From contig CAXBCF010000019.1 in the NCBI GenBank assembly GCA_963973975.1, positions 1-63,913 on the forward strand: a stretch of 63,913 nt of DNA, written 5' to 3'. The notes under the pieces were generated by a model that made no database searches, was not told the origin of the DNA, and worked only from the letters and a program-made list of their open reading frames with translations. The DNA is from UBA1494_A sp963973975 (GTDB taxonomy: Bacteria > Bacteroidota > Bacteroidia > Flavobacteriales_E > Vicingaceae). Below are positions 35,109 through 44,184 of the stretch, one piece after another (the stretch's first letter is position 1; each line of letters opens with the position of its first letter). Both the position numbers and the translations under genes were made by a program.

Positions 35109-35231
35109 TTATTTGTTAGAAGGAAGAGATAAAAAGATTATTTACTCAATGGTTAATTCAATCAAAAGTAATTTAAAAACTATTTTTTATAGATAGAGGA
35201 GGCTAACTTCGCTTATTTTCAGTAATAAGAC

Positions 35232-35468
35232 ATGACCAACCAAAACCCTCCCAACGAACAACATAAAATTCTTCAGCAATTGGTGAGCATGAAAATGCCT
35301 TTTGGAAAGTACAAAGGGCGCTTGCTTTGTGATTTACCAGAACCTTATTTGGTATGGTTTAAGCAACAGGGTTTTCCCGATGGTAAACTGGGTGTATTAT
35401 TAGAAACTATCTATGAAATAAAGCTGAATGGTTTGGAAGATTTGTTAAGACCTTTGAGGAGAAAATAA
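35232..35468 (+). CDS. DUF3820 family protein
   Basis: A 78-residue protein containing the compact DUF3820 domain: MPFGKYKGRLLCDLPEPYLVWFKQ followed by FPDGKLGVLL. This domain is found alone or fused to nucleases and is sometimes annotated as a quorum-sensing-regulated factor; its biochemical role is not established, though a nucleic-acid-binding exonuclease-associated function has been suggested by its fusions. Stand-alone gene, divergent from the NarL-type regulator. Confidence 0.8.
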   Translation: MTNQNPPNEQHKILQQLVSMKMPFGKYKGRLLCDLPEPYLVWFKQQGFPDGKLGVLLETIYEIKLNGLEDLLRPLRRK

Positions 35469-35469
35469 A

Positions 35470-35560
35470 TCAATCCTTTAGACTCAACTGAATTTGATTA
35501 AGTTCTTTAACCACATCTACTACTTTTACTTGCATTTATATCCTAAGGCTACAGAAGTGT
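35470..35560 (-). pseudogene. Relic of a tex/S1-domain gene 3' end
   Basis: The minus strand encodes QVKVVDVVKELNQIQLSLKD and a stop at 35470-35472, closely matching the C-terminus of the Tex protein encoded 4.9 kb away (QVKVLELDKARNRIQLSMKD). Upstream codons read ALGYK in another frame, matching HLGMEV of Tex with a frameshift. Only about 25-30 codons remain and no start is present. It is a decayed duplicate of the last part of an S1 RNA-binding domain. Confidence 0.65.
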
Positions 35561-35615
35561 TAAGCTCTTGAACAAAAGAATAGTTCCTTAATTCTAAAAA
35601 GACAAATTTATAAGA

Positions 35616-38594
35616 ATGGAACGTCTTATTTTTGTTTATCATAATACAGAAAAAAAGAAAATTCTCATCAATATTTGTCCGTTTAATAATATAAAAAAAC
35701 TGAACCTTGTTTTGATCCGACATTTCCTATTAATTGTATTCTACTTCATTACTTTAATATCAAATGCTAATTCTTACCAAAGATTTGGTAGAAATGAAGG
35801 ATTACCTAGCGTAGAAACCTATAAAATAATTCAAGATCATGAGGGTTATATTTGGGTAGGAACCGATAGAGGACTTTCTAAATACGATGGGTATAAATTT
35901 GAAAACTTTTCTACAAAAGAAGGTTTACCGAGTAATGTGATTACTGACTTATTTGTAGCTTCTGATTCCTCAATTTGGCTAAATTTAAGGCATTACCAAC
36001 CATGTTATATAAAAAATAATATTGTTTATCAAATTCCACTAAACAATTCACAAATCACAAAATTAAAAGCTTGGACGATTTTAAAAATTCAAGAAGAAAA
36101 AAAAGACACGATAACCATAGTATATAAGAATGGGTTGGTGTTTGAATATTCAATGAAATCAGGTAGTTTTTATCAGATATATGCTGACTATGAATCTAGA
36201 TTAGATTATGTATCAAGGTGCTTTTTTATAAACACTGTTTTAGAAAATAACTCTAAATCGGTGAAACCTTTAAATCAAAATCCATCTTTCTTTAAAGATA
36301 AGGTAATTAGGAACTACATAAATGTTGAAAACAATATCGTTTTCTCATTAAATAAAGATAGTGCTCTCTATATTATAAAAAATGACACCATTAAAAAACT
36401 AATTGATCTTCCATCTGAATCGACTTCAAAATATGGTTATGATAATGTTGGTAATTTTTGGGTCGGTTTATTTGAAAATGGGGTCATTGTTTTTGAAAAG
36501 GGAAACTTAAATGTCAAACCAAATCACTACTTACAAAAATATTCGGTTACATCTAGATTAATAGACCGAGAAGGCAACGCTTGGTATTCGACATTAGCAA
36601 ATGGAATCTTTTTTACTCCTAATGAAAGAGTCGAATCCTTTTCTACAGATATTCTTGGTATTGGAGATATTAAATCATTTATAGGCTTGGAAAATAAAAT
36701 ATACCTAAGCTCTGAAAGGGGTAAGTTAATTGAATTTAATAAAGCATTAGGTAAATCATTTTTTTCTAATCGAATAAATAGAGTAATTACCTTTCCTGAA
36801 AATAAATTGATCCTCTCTTCTCAAAGTATGCTAAAATCTTTTGTTTGGAATCCAATGAAAGAGGAAGTTGAAGTGGAAATTCCAATTGCCGTTCATTGTC
36901 TTAAAGTATTAAATGATAAATATTATGTCAGTTCTAGAAAAAGATTTTATGTTTTTGATAAACTAAATTCAACTAAAGAGCCCTTAGATGAAATTAAGCT
37001 AGATGTATTCATCAATACCATAGAAAGCTTCAACAATGAAATAATTCTTGGCACTTATCGGGGAATGTATATTTACAATAAAGGAAAGTTAACTCGTTTA
37101 GATCTTACTGATTCCTTATTTCAACCTAGAATAAGTTCAATTGTTAAGCTATCCAATGAATTTTTAGCTGTAGCAACTCTCGGGAGTGGTCTTTTTATAT
37201 TGAACAAAGATAAACAGATCGCAAATTGGATTAACAACAAGAATGGACTAACTACAGACTTGCTAAATGGCCTTTTTTATAGCTCAGACAGCGTTTTGTA
37301 TTCATTTGGTAATAATGGTTATACTGTTTATCAATCAGTTCATGATAGCTTAGCATTTACTTTAAAAAACATTGAAAAAAGTGATGGATTAGGATGGCAC
37401 GATGTTATTGGAATTCACCAACTTAATGATACCTTTTGGGTGGCGTCTAGGAATGGAATAACAAAAATAGTTTCAGCTATTGGCATGCCGCCACAAACTA
37501 AACCCTCAATAATAAATATTAATATACATGTTAACAATCATTTAAAGTCTGATAGGCAATTAAGAAAGCTGACCCATGATGAAAATAATTTAAGCGTTGG
37601 GTTTCTTGGTATTTCATATAGAAGTAATGGTAATATTTTTTATGAATACAGATTTAAAGAATTAAATGATAAGTGGCTTAAAACCAATAACACTTCAATT
37701 GAATTGCCTAATTTGAACTATGGTCATTATACTTTTCAAGTCAGAGTTCAAGACTACTGGGGTCAAAGAAGTGAAATTATTTCTAAAACTATCATTATTT
37801 CTCCTCCTTTTTGGAAAGAAATATGGTTTATACTGTTTTTATTCGCATTTTTTACTACACTTATTTTTTTATCAATTAAATGGAAAATTAAAACCACCAC
37901 TAAAAAAGCGCAACTCATATTGGATAACTACAGAGCTAAAAATCAAGTATTAAATGCACAACTAAATCCTCATTTTATATTCAATAATTTAAGCTCCATC
38001 AATAATTACTTAAAGAGCAATAACACACAGCTGAGTGCTAAATATTTAAAAGGGTTCGCTAAACTCATGCGTGAGACGCTAGAAAATAGTAAATCTCAAT
38101 TGGTAACACTTGAAATTGAAGTCAAAAATTTGAAAGAATTTTCTCGCTTAGAGCAGTTGAATAAACCAGACTCGTTTAAAATAAAATGGGAAATTGATAC
38201 TAGTATAGACCTGCGTAGGACCTTTATTCCACCCATGCTTTTGCAACCTGCACTAGAAAATTCGATAAAGTATAGCTCAATAAAAAAGGATGGGCCTATA
38301 AGGATAATCATCAGCGTAAAAAAAGAAGGTAATTATTTCGATATGAAGGTAGAAGATAATGGTGTTGGCAGAAATTCTGACTTTATCAAAAAAGCTAGCT
38401 CGAATCATGTTTCCAGTGGTTTAAGTATTATTAAATCCAGAGTGGATTTGTTTAATCATATGTTTAGTCCTTCTATGGCATTTGAAATAGTAGATTTGAA
38501 TGAGCTAAATAAAAACACCTGCGGTACATTAGTTTTGGTTAAGGTTCCATTAAAAACCAGGTTAAAAACCCAACAAGAGCTGATAAAAGAGTAA
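35616..38594 (+). CDS. Two-component sensor with reg_prop propeller and LytS-type histidine kinase
   Basis: A 992-residue sensor. A hydrophobic export segment (~32-52: LVLIRHFLLIVFYFITLIS) precedes two-component-regulator propeller repeats (~55-640; YQRFGRNEGLPSVETYKI, GYIWVGTDRGLSKYDG), a Y_Y_Y domain (~650-720), one membrane helix (~728-750, IWFILFLFAFFTTLIFLSI) and a His_kinase domain with QLNPHFIFNNL (H786 as phospho-acceptor), LLQPALENSIKY and EDNGVGRNS. The start is uncertain: ATG 35616 leaves a 30-residue basic stretch before the signal. It is followed after 3 nt by its LytTR regulator. Confidence 0.88.
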   Translation: MERLIFVYHNTEKKKILINICPFNNIKKLNLVLIRHFLLIVFYFITLISNANSYQRFGRNEGLPSVETYKIIQDHEGYIWVGTDRGLSKYDGYKFENFSTKEGLPSNVITDLFVASDSSIWLNLRHYQPCYIKNNIVYQIPLNNSQITKLKAWTILKIQEEKKDTITIVYKNGLVFEYSMKSGSFYQIYADYESRLDYVSRCFFINTVLENNSKSVKPLNQNPSFFKDKVIRNYINVENNIVFSLNKDSALYIIKNDTIKKLIDLPSESTSKYGYDNVGNFWVGLFENGVIVFEKGNLNVKPNHYLQKYSVTSRLIDREGNAWYSTLANGIFFTPNERVESFSTDILGIGDIKSFIGLENKIYLSSERGKLIEFNKALGKSFFSNRINRVITFPENKLILSSQSMLKSFVWNPMKEEVEVEIPIAVHCLKVLNDKYYVSSRKRFYVFDKLNSTKEPLDEIKLDVFINTIESFNNEIILGTYRGMYIYNKGKLTRLDLTDSLFQPRISSIVKLSNEFLAVATLGSGLFILNKDKQIANWINNKNGLTTDLLNGLFYSSDSVLYSFGNNGYTVYQSVHDSLAFTLKNIEKSDGLGWHDVIGIHQLNDTFWVASRNGITKIVSAIGMPPQTKPSIININIHVNNHLKSDRQLRKLTHDENNLSVGFLGISYRSNGNIFYEYRFKELNDKWLKTNNTSIELPNLNYGHYTFQVRVQDYWGQRSEIISKTIIISPPFWKEIWFILFLFAFFTTLIFLSIKWKIKTTTKKAQLILDNYRAKNQVLNAQLNPHFIFNNLSSINNYLKSNNTQLSAKYLKGFAKLMRETLENSKSQLVTLEIEVKNLKEFSRLEQLNKPDSFKIKWEIDTSIDLRRTFIPPMLLQPALENSIKYSSIKKDGPIRIIISVKKEGNYFDMKVEDNGVGRNSDFIKKASSNHVSSGLSIIKSRVDLFNHMFSPSMAFEIVDLNELNKNTCGTLVLVKVPLKTRLKTQQELIKE

Positions 38595-38597
38595 GCT

Positions 38598-39317
38598 ATG
38601 AAGTCAATTGACATTGCAATTATAGATGATGAGTCACAGAACATTGAATCATTAAAAGAGTATTTGAAGCTTTTTAATTTTGATTTTAAACTTATTGGAA
38701 CTGCTGTAACTTTTAAAGAGGGGAACGAATTTTTACGAAATCATAAAATAGATTTATTGTTTTTAGACATGAAACTTCCCGATGGAGAAGGATTAGAACT
38801 CTTAAAACAATTTCCAGATCGAGATTTTTATGTAGTTTTTTTTACGGCACATTTGGATTATGCGCTTGCTGCTTTTGAACAAGGTAGTTTAGATTATCTA
38901 CTCAAACCAATAGAGTTAGAAGCTTTAAGCAGAGTATTAAAAAAAATAACCAATCAGTTTCTCAACGAAACAAACAAAAATGCGGTAAAATCACAAAAGA
39001 TTGCTATACCTCATAATGATGGGTTTTTATTTTTAGACCCATCTGAAATTGTTTATCTACAAGCCTATGGAGAGTATTGCTACTTGATAACGAATGAGAA
39101 AAAGATATTAATTTCAAAAACATTAAAAAGCATAGAAGAGATGTTGGATCAATCTTTATTCATAAGAATCCATAGAAGCTTCTTAGTAAACAAAGAAAAC
39201 ATTCGCTTTTTTAAGCAAAAAGGCAAAATTGCTGTAGAAATGTCCAATGGTGATGTATTAGAGGTTTCTAGAAGAAATAAGGCAATGATTGAAAATGTTC
39301 TATCTGGAAAAAACTAA
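38598..39317 (+). CDS. LytTR-family response regulator
   Basis: A 239-residue partner of the preceding kinase. A complete receiver has the acidic pair IIDDE (residues 9-12), phospho-acceptor D57 in LLFLDMKLPDG, a threonine in FFTAH and the lysine in DYLLKPIEL. The C-terminal LytTR DNA-binding domain (~135-235) has EIVYLQAYGEYCYLIT, LFIRIHRSFLVNKENI and EVSRRNK. Five nt after its stop lies a direct repeat ACCGYTTACT with 21-bp period (39322-39352) that fits LytTR-type operators, upstream of a lipoprotein gene. Confidence 0.9.
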   Translation: MKSIDIAIIDDESQNIESLKEYLKLFNFDFKLIGTAVTFKEGNEFLRNHKIDLLFLDMKLPDGEGLELLKQFPDRDFYVVFFTAHLDYALAAFEQGSLDYLLKPIELEALSRVLKKITNQFLNETNKNAVKSQKIAIPHNDGFLFLDPSEIVYLQAYGEYCYLITNEKKILISKTLKSIEEMLDQSLFIRIHRSFLVNKENIRFFKQKGKIAVEMSNGDVLEVSRRNKAMIENVLSGKN

Positions 39318-39321
39318 CTAA

Positions 39322-39352
39322 ACCGTTTACTTTTAAATTCCTACCGCTTACT
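39322..39352 (+). promoter_or_regulatory. Putative LytTR operator: direct repeat with 21-bp period
   Basis: ACCGTTTACT (39322-39331) and ACCGCTTACT (39343-39352), 12 bp between 9-mers. Nine-base direct repeats with 12-bp spacers are the known architecture of LytTR-domain binding sites. It sits between the LytTR gene and the lipoprotein gene at 39455. Confidence 0.55.
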
Positions 39353-39454
39353 AAGTATCCTTCGCCACCCAATAGTTTAATTTTAAAAAAGAGAATGAAG
39401 CATCTAATTTAGTTGGAGGATTAAATAGTTGATCCAATAATTAAATAAAAAGAT

Positions 39455-40249
39455 ATGAAAAAAATTAATGTATTACTTCTTGCAATAATCTTTATCGCTT
39501 TTATTGGCTGTGAAAAAGAAGAGCTTAGTCCTGTTGATACGAGATCTAGTCATCTTTCAGTTTCAGAAAACAACTCTGACAATAGTACGGTAAAGAAAAA
39601 AATAAATAATAATAAATCTGCCTATACCTTTCTTGATATCTCAACCGGTTTTACGGGTTATGATCCTAATCAGGTTCCAACTTTTGAGAATCCGGGCAAT
39701 CCATGTCCTTCCTGGAACGTACGAAGTGTAGGTTCTACAAATTATCTTGATGCAATGGTGTCAACCGGATTGAACCAGTGGGCTGGTACTCCTCCTTTTG
39801 TTATCGACTCTGCTTACATCAGAGCAACCGGCAATGGCATTGCAGGTGGAGTTGCTAGGTGGTTAGCTCCTTCTTTAACTTCTTTAAATCATATTGGTCC
39901 TTTTGCTCCTGGAGCTTATACTTATTCAAGAAACTTTAATTTAGATTGTGGTGAAATACTATCTGTTCTTTTAAGTATTAATGACCTGATGGGAGACGAT
40001 GAAATAGCTTCAATTTCAATTAACGGAAATATACTTCCTGCTCCAAACCCGACCATATTATGGTCCGGTTTTGGTACGCCGAAATTTTCTTATTTTGCGG
40101 ATATTACACAATATTGCACCTCTTCAACAAATACTTTAAAGGTGGTTGTTTTAAATTATAACACCACTTTTACTTCGTTTTACTTGAGTGGAGGAATTCA
40201 CCAAAGTATAGATAAAACTGCTTGTGACGATTTTCAATTTGAATTTTAA
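39455..40249 (+). CDS. Uncharacterised lipoprotein downstream of the LytTR system
   Basis: A 264-residue lipoprotein (MKKINVLLLAIIFIAFIGCEKEE) with the acidic residues after Cys typical of surface export. A Ser/Asn/Lys-rich linker (~30-55) leads to a beta-sandwich-like domain with NPCPSWNVRSVGSTNYLDAM, TYSRNFNLDCGEILSVLL, ISINGNILP and CDDFQFEF. The NFNLDCGE...ISINGN pattern resembles a carbohydrate-binding/galactose-binding-like jelly roll (inference). The preceding direct repeat suggests it is a target of the LytTR regulator. A strong terminator follows. Confidence 0.65.
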   Translation: MKKINVLLLAIIFIAFIGCEKEELSPVDTRSSHLSVSENNSDNSTVKKKINNNKSAYTFLDISTGFTGYDPNQVPTFENPGNPCPSWNVRSVGSTNYLDAMVSTGLNQWAGTPPFVIDSAYIRATGNGIAGGVARWLAPSLTSLNHIGPFAPGAYTYSRNFNLDCGEILSVLLSINDLMGDDEIASISINGNILPAPNPTILWSGFGTPKFSYFADITQYCTSSTNTLKVVVLNYNTTFTSFYLSGGIHQSIDKTACDDFQFEF

Positions 40250-40259
40250 TAAACTCTAA

Positions 40260-40290
40260 AAATAGCAGCGAGATTTTCTCGCTGCTATTT
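40260..40290. terminator. Intrinsic terminator between lipoprotein gene and tex
   Basis: A perfect 13-bp stem (AAATAGCAGCGAG, 5-nt loop ATTTT, CTCGCTGCTATTT) followed by TAATTTTAAT. Being flanked by A and T tracts, it may serve both converging genes. Confidence 0.8.
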
Positions 40291-40337
40291 AATTTTAATA
40301 GTAATGTATACACTATTTTCTGCTGTTAAACTTACAT

Positions 40338-42458
40338 CTAACAATCCTTCATACTCAACTGAATCCGATTTCTAGCTTTATCAAGCTCTAAAACCTTTAC
40401 TTGCACTTCCATGCCGAGGTGAACATACTCATTGGGGTCTTTTACAAATTCATTGGCCATGTTGGATACATGAATCAATCCGTCTTGTTTGATGCCAATG
40501 TTTACAAATGCACCAAAAGCGGTGATGTTGGAAATCAATCCGGGAATTAGCATGTTTATTCTTAAATCATCAATCGTTTTGACAGTGGAATCAAATGCAA
40601 AAGCCTTTTTTTTCTTTCTTAAATCCGCTCCTGCATTCAGCAATTCGAACTTGGCATCTTCTAAAGTCAGTTCGCCTAATTCAGGAGTTTTGTAGGATTT
40701 AAAATTAATTTGTTCTATTTCTTGCTTTTTATCGGTAACCTCCTGAATGGTAATTTTATTTGCTTTTAAGAGTTGCTCTATTTCTTTGTAAATCTCAGGG
40801 TGAATTCCTGTTTGATCTAAGCTGAAATCAGTTTTATACACCCGAAGAAATCCTGCTGCTTGCTGAAAAGCTTTTGCGCCTAAGCCTTTTATCTTTTTTA
40901 ATTCGGCAATGGAAGCAATGTTGCCATTTTCGGTGCGGTATTCGACAATTCGCTCAGCTAAACTTTCTCCCAAACCCGAAATGTATTGAAGTAAGTGCTT
41001 AGAAGCAGTGTTTAGGTTTACCCCAACTTTGTTCACGGAATATTCTACCACACGATCCAGTGATTCCTTCAAGAGCTTTTGATCTACATCGTGCTGGTAC
41101 TGTCCAACACCGATAGATTTGGGGTCAATTTTTACCAGTTCTGCCAAAGGATCCATCAACCTTCTTCCGATTGAAACGGCACCACGAACTGTAATGTCAT
41201 AGTCGGGAAACTCTTCACGGGCTACTTTAGAAGCTGAATAAATGGAAGCTCCATTTTCATTGACCATGTAAGAAAAAATCTTTCGGTCGAAAGTAATGCG
41301 CTGAATAAAAGCCTCTGTTTCTCTTCCCGCAGTGCCATCGCCAATGGCAATGGCCTCAATTTTATAAGCACTTGCCAAGGTAGAAATTTTCTGCATGGCT
41401 TGCTTGGTCTCATTTTTTGGCGGATGTGGGTAAATGGTTTCATTGTAAAGCAACTTCCCAGTTTCATCCAAACAAACTACTTTACAACCAGTTCTAAAAC
41501 CTGGGTCAATTGCCATTACTCTTTTTTCTCCCAATGGAGCACCCAACAACAATTGTTTTAAATTTTCTCCAAAGACTTTTATGGATGCTTCATCAGCTTT
41601 TAATTTGTACTGCTTTTTAAATTCATTTTCTAAAGCAGGGTGGAGGAGGCGCTTCCAAGCATCTTTAGCAGCGAGTTCAATTTGTTCGATGGCAGCAAAG
41701 TTGTTACCACGAATAAAGAAATTTGCAATTTTCTGTTCAACTTCAGAGCTCGGCAGATTAATTTTAAAGGACAAATATCCTAAGTTTTCTCCACGACTAA
41801 TCGCTAAAAAACGGTGGGCGGGAATGCGGTTTAAATCCTCTTCCCAATTAAAATAATCTTTAAACTTTTCAGCTTCTTCAATTTTGCTTTTCACAACAGC
41901 AGAAACAACTTTTCCTTTGCGCTCCATCAGTTGTCGTAGGAGGTTTCTCAATCCCGATTGCTCATTCATCCATTCTGCAATGATTAATCGAGCACCTTCA
42001 AGCGCTTCTTCGAAAGTTGAAACTTCCTTGTTGATGAATGATGCAGCAGCTTCTTTTAAATTCTTATGGTTTTGCGCCATAATAATCTTAGCAAGTGGCT
42101 TTAAACCCATTTTTCTTGCTTTATCGGCTTTGGTTTCCCGCTTGGATTTAAAGGGCAAGTACAAATCCTCTAGGCTCGTTAAATCAGAGCAGCTTGTAAT
42201 GGCGTTTTTTAAATCTGCATTGAGTTTGCCTTGTTCCTCAATGGTTTTTAAAATGTATTCCTTTCTTTTTTCAAGCTCATTGAACTGCTGTTGTAACTTC
42301 TGAATTTGTTCAATTTCAACTTCATCTAAATTTCCGGTTGCTTCTTTACGATAGCGAGCAATAAAGGGAATGGTCGCATCATTTTCTAAAAGCTTTAGCG
42401 TGGCTTCTATTTGGGTTTTACTAATTGTTGAGCGATTTGCTATATAGGAAATGAGCAT
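40338..42458 (-). CDS. tex: Tex-family transcription accessory/RNA-binding protein
   Basis: A 706-residue protein with Tex architecture: helical N-terminal domain (DATIPFIARYRKEATGNLDEVEI at ~28-50), YqgF/RuvC-like nuclease fold (VMAIDPGFRTGCKVVCLDE near 310), helix-hairpin-helix (~490-550, ISGLGESLAERIVEYR and KIKGLGAKAFQQAAGFL) and a C-terminal S1 domain (~635-705, GLISNITAFGAFVNIGIKQDGLIHVS). Tex binds RNA/DNA and affects transcription of toxin and stress genes. It is a little shorter than E. coli YhgF (773). Its 3' end has a decayed copy at 35470-35560. Confidence 0.92.
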   Translation of the reverse strand: MLISYIANRSTISKTQIEATLKLLENDATIPFIARYRKEATGNLDEVEIEQIQKLQQQFNELEKRKEYILKTIEEQGKLNADLKNAITSCSDLTSLEDLYLPFKSKRETKADKARKMGLKPLAKIIMAQNHKNLKEAAASFINKEVSTFEEALEGARLIIAEWMNEQSGLRNLLRQLMERKGKVVSAVVKSKIEEAEKFKDYFNWEEDLNRIPAHRFLAISRGENLGYLSFKINLPSSEVEQKIANFFIRGNNFAAIEQIELAAKDAWKRLLHPALENEFKKQYKLKADEASIKVFGENLKQLLLGAPLGEKRVMAIDPGFRTGCKVVCLDETGKLLYNETIYPHPPKNETKQAMQKISTLASAYKIEAIAIGDGTAGRETEAFIQRITFDRKIFSYMVNENGASIYSASKVAREEFPDYDITVRGAVSIGRRLMDPLAELVKIDPKSIGVGQYQHDVDQKLLKESLDRVVEYSVNKVGVNLNTASKHLLQYISGLGESLAERIVEYRTENGNIASIAELKKIKGLGAKAFQQAAGFLRVYKTDFSLDQTGIHPEIYKEIEQLLKANKITIQEVTDKKQEIEQINFKSYKTPELGELTLEDAKFELLNAGADLRKKKKAFAFDSTVKTIDDLRINMLIPGLISNITAFGAFVNIGIKQDGLIHVSNMANEFVKDPNEYVHLGMEVQVKVLELDKARNRIQLSMKDC

Positions 42459-42487
42459 TTATCTAGCGTATTTTAATTGGGTATTGT

Positions 42488-43309
42488 TTAATTCCACAGA
42501 ATTCGAATCCCTAAAGAATGGTGCATTCCGATGGGCTGTATAGCTTCACTCATATTTATTTGAGTGCGGTAAAACTGATAATAGGGATCCATTAAGATAT
42601 GATCCGTCAGCACAAAGCGAAACCCCAATCCTGCACCAAAACCAAATCCAATTCCTCCCGGGCGTAAATCGGGCCTGTTTTCATCGATGTGGATGATGGG
42701 GTATTCAATGCTGTTGATGATGATGTAGTTTCGGCGCATGCTCACATTGTTCATGTTGCCAAAGAAAGAAACATAGGCTGCTTGTGTTTCATTTTGAAAG
42801 TAGTTGAACTGTCCACCTAAATTAAAATGAAACCTGTTTTCTTCACCAATGATGGGTATTTGCCTGAAAACATCGCCAGGAGATTGATTATTTGGATCAT
42901 CGATGGTGATGGTAAAAAATTGCTCGTAACTCATTTGAATGGCATTTACTTCCACAAAAACACTTAATTTTTTACTTATTTCATATCCTGCATGCACGCC
43001 CAACTCTAATTCACTTCGATAGGTAGGTTCTTGAGGGTATTCAGTGATGCGAAATGGGTATTGAAAATGATCGTTAAAGGCTTGTTGGTTGAAGGGATTA
43101 TCAAAAATCCAAGGAATGCCGAATTGGGTAACAGAAGGTCTTCCGGTATAAATTATTGCCGTATTCTTATTTGGGAAATGCCCTCCAATGTTGAAACCAA
43201 TAAAAAAGCGGCTAGTGTCTTTAACATCATCCAATTGGTAGTAATCATCTTGAGCAAATGCTTGCGATGAAAAGAAAAAGAGCATTAAAATTACTACTGC
43301 ATTTCGCAT
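42488..43309 (-). CDS. Outer-membrane beta-barrel protein (PorT-like)
   Basis: A 273-residue exported protein with signal peptide (VVILMLFFFSSQAFAQ) and alternating amphipathic strands throughout: FFIGFNIGGHFPN, LELGVHAGYEISKKLSVFVEVN, FHFNLGGQFNYFQN, GGIGFGFGAGLGFRFVLTDH, HSLGIRILWN with a C-terminal aromatic strand. This fits an 8-stranded OMP_b-brl/PorT-like barrel. Function unknown. Just upstream of tex on the same strand (29 nt), perhaps co-transcribed. Confidence 0.7.
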   Translation of the reverse strand: MRNAVVILMLFFFSSQAFAQDDYYQLDDVKDTSRFFIGFNIGGHFPNKNTAIIYTGRPSVTQFGIPWIFDNPFNQQAFNDHFQYPFRITEYPQEPTYRSELELGVHAGYEISKKLSVFVEVNAIQMSYEQFFTITIDDPNNQSPGDVFRQIPIIGEENRFHFNLGGQFNYFQNETQAAYVSFFGNMNNVSMRRNYIIINSIEYPIIHIDENRPDLRPGGIGFGFGAGLGFRFVLTDHILMDPYYQFYRTQINMSEAIQPIGMHHSLGIRILWN

Positions 43310-43510
43310 TGCTCAAAATTATGGATAAATATAAAATTTAAGGATACATTTCCATTTGGATTCGACAGAAATCGTTAGAAAGGTATAGCGAAATAAAGGA
43401 GGGGCACCTAAATAGTTTTGCTTAGTCTTATTATACTGTCTTGAGTTTATAGCTATTTTGACTTTAACTGTATTAGTCAATTGGTTTTTAAAAATACCCA
43501 TTTCTGAGTA

Positions 43511-43541
43511 TTTGAGTCTCTAGTTTAATATTCTATCTTTG
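43511..43541 (+). promoter_or_regulatory. Promoter of the coiled-coil lipoprotein gene
   Basis: TTTG (43511-43514), 19 nt, TATCTTTG (43534-43541): both elements match consensus, 27 nt before the ATG. A duplicate of this promoter occurs at 56357-56388. Confidence 0.7.
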
Positions 43542-43568
43542 AACTCACTATCTTTAAAATATCGACTT

Positions 43569-44180
43569 ATGAAAAGAATTTTTACCTTAATCTTGTTTGG
43601 CTTTCTTTTTATTTCCCTTCTAAGTTGTGGAATTTCTAAGGAAGTTCGTACAGCTTCCACAAATCTTGTAGCAAAACAAAAAGCCTCTTTAGAAGCACAC
43701 AAAACATTTCATCATGTAACACTAGCGTCTTTAAACGAAGTACTCAATTCAGAGTTAGCAAGAAGTGAGCGAACTTATGAAGAGTCAATGGAGAATTACA
43801 ATCAAGCTATGTTGGATGAATTAAAAATTATTTATGAAAACGATCAACTTTCAGAGGCTGAGAAAAAGGTGAAAGAAGAAGCTGCTCGGCAGAAAATTTT
43901 AGGCTTTAAGAAAAAGACAGAAGACAATAAAAAGCAAAGAGAACAAGATTTAAATGAAGCAAAAGCCAAACTATTGGAAGCTTCCAGATTGTTGATAGAA
44001 GGAGAGCAAGCTAAGGCAAATTCCATTGTAAAGCTAGATGCATACTTACAAGCCAAACGTCCTTCTGAACGACTGCTCGAACAAATTGACTTAGACCTTG
44101 ATAAATATAGCGACTATGTTTCCAAGGCGAACCAAGCCATAAAACAAGCTGAACCCTTAATTGATAAACTAAATAACTAA
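43569..44180 (+). CDS. Coiled-coil lipoprotein
   Basis: A 203-residue lipoprotein; ATG 43569 gives a proper signal peptide, MKRIFTLILFGFLFISLLSC with the cysteine at 20. The mature part is almost entirely helical and charged (EQLSEAEKKVKEEA-like region, KKKTEDNKKQREQDLNEAKAKLLEAS), so an extended coiled coil anchored to a membrane is expected. Family unknown. It is followed after 4 nt by a second small helical gene. A ~154-bp segment covering its promoter and signal peptide is duplicated at 56337-56490. Confidence 0.65.
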   Translation: MKRIFTLILFGFLFISLLSCGISKEVRTASTNLVAKQKASLEAHKTFHHVTLASLNEVLNSELARSERTYEESMENYNQAMLDELKIIYENDQLSEAEKKVKEEAARQKILGFKKKTEDNKKQREQDLNEAKAKLLEASRLLIEGEQAKANSIVKLDAYLQAKRPSERLLEQIDLDLDKYSDYVSKANQAIKQAEPLIDKLNN

Positions 44181-44184
44181 AACC

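Noticed and set aside
35139..35154. Distal NarL-like site for the regulator's own promoter at the expected 46-bp spacing
   Set aside because: Only a loose TGGTTA half-site is present; not enough to call.
35526..35723. 65-residue minus-strand ORF
   Set aside because: Mostly antisense to the sensor-kinase start; only its last few codons coincide with the tex-like relic.
43319..43501. 60-residue minus-strand ORF
   Set aside because: No ribosome-binding context, no family features, lies in AT-rich spacer that contains the -33 element region of the next gene.
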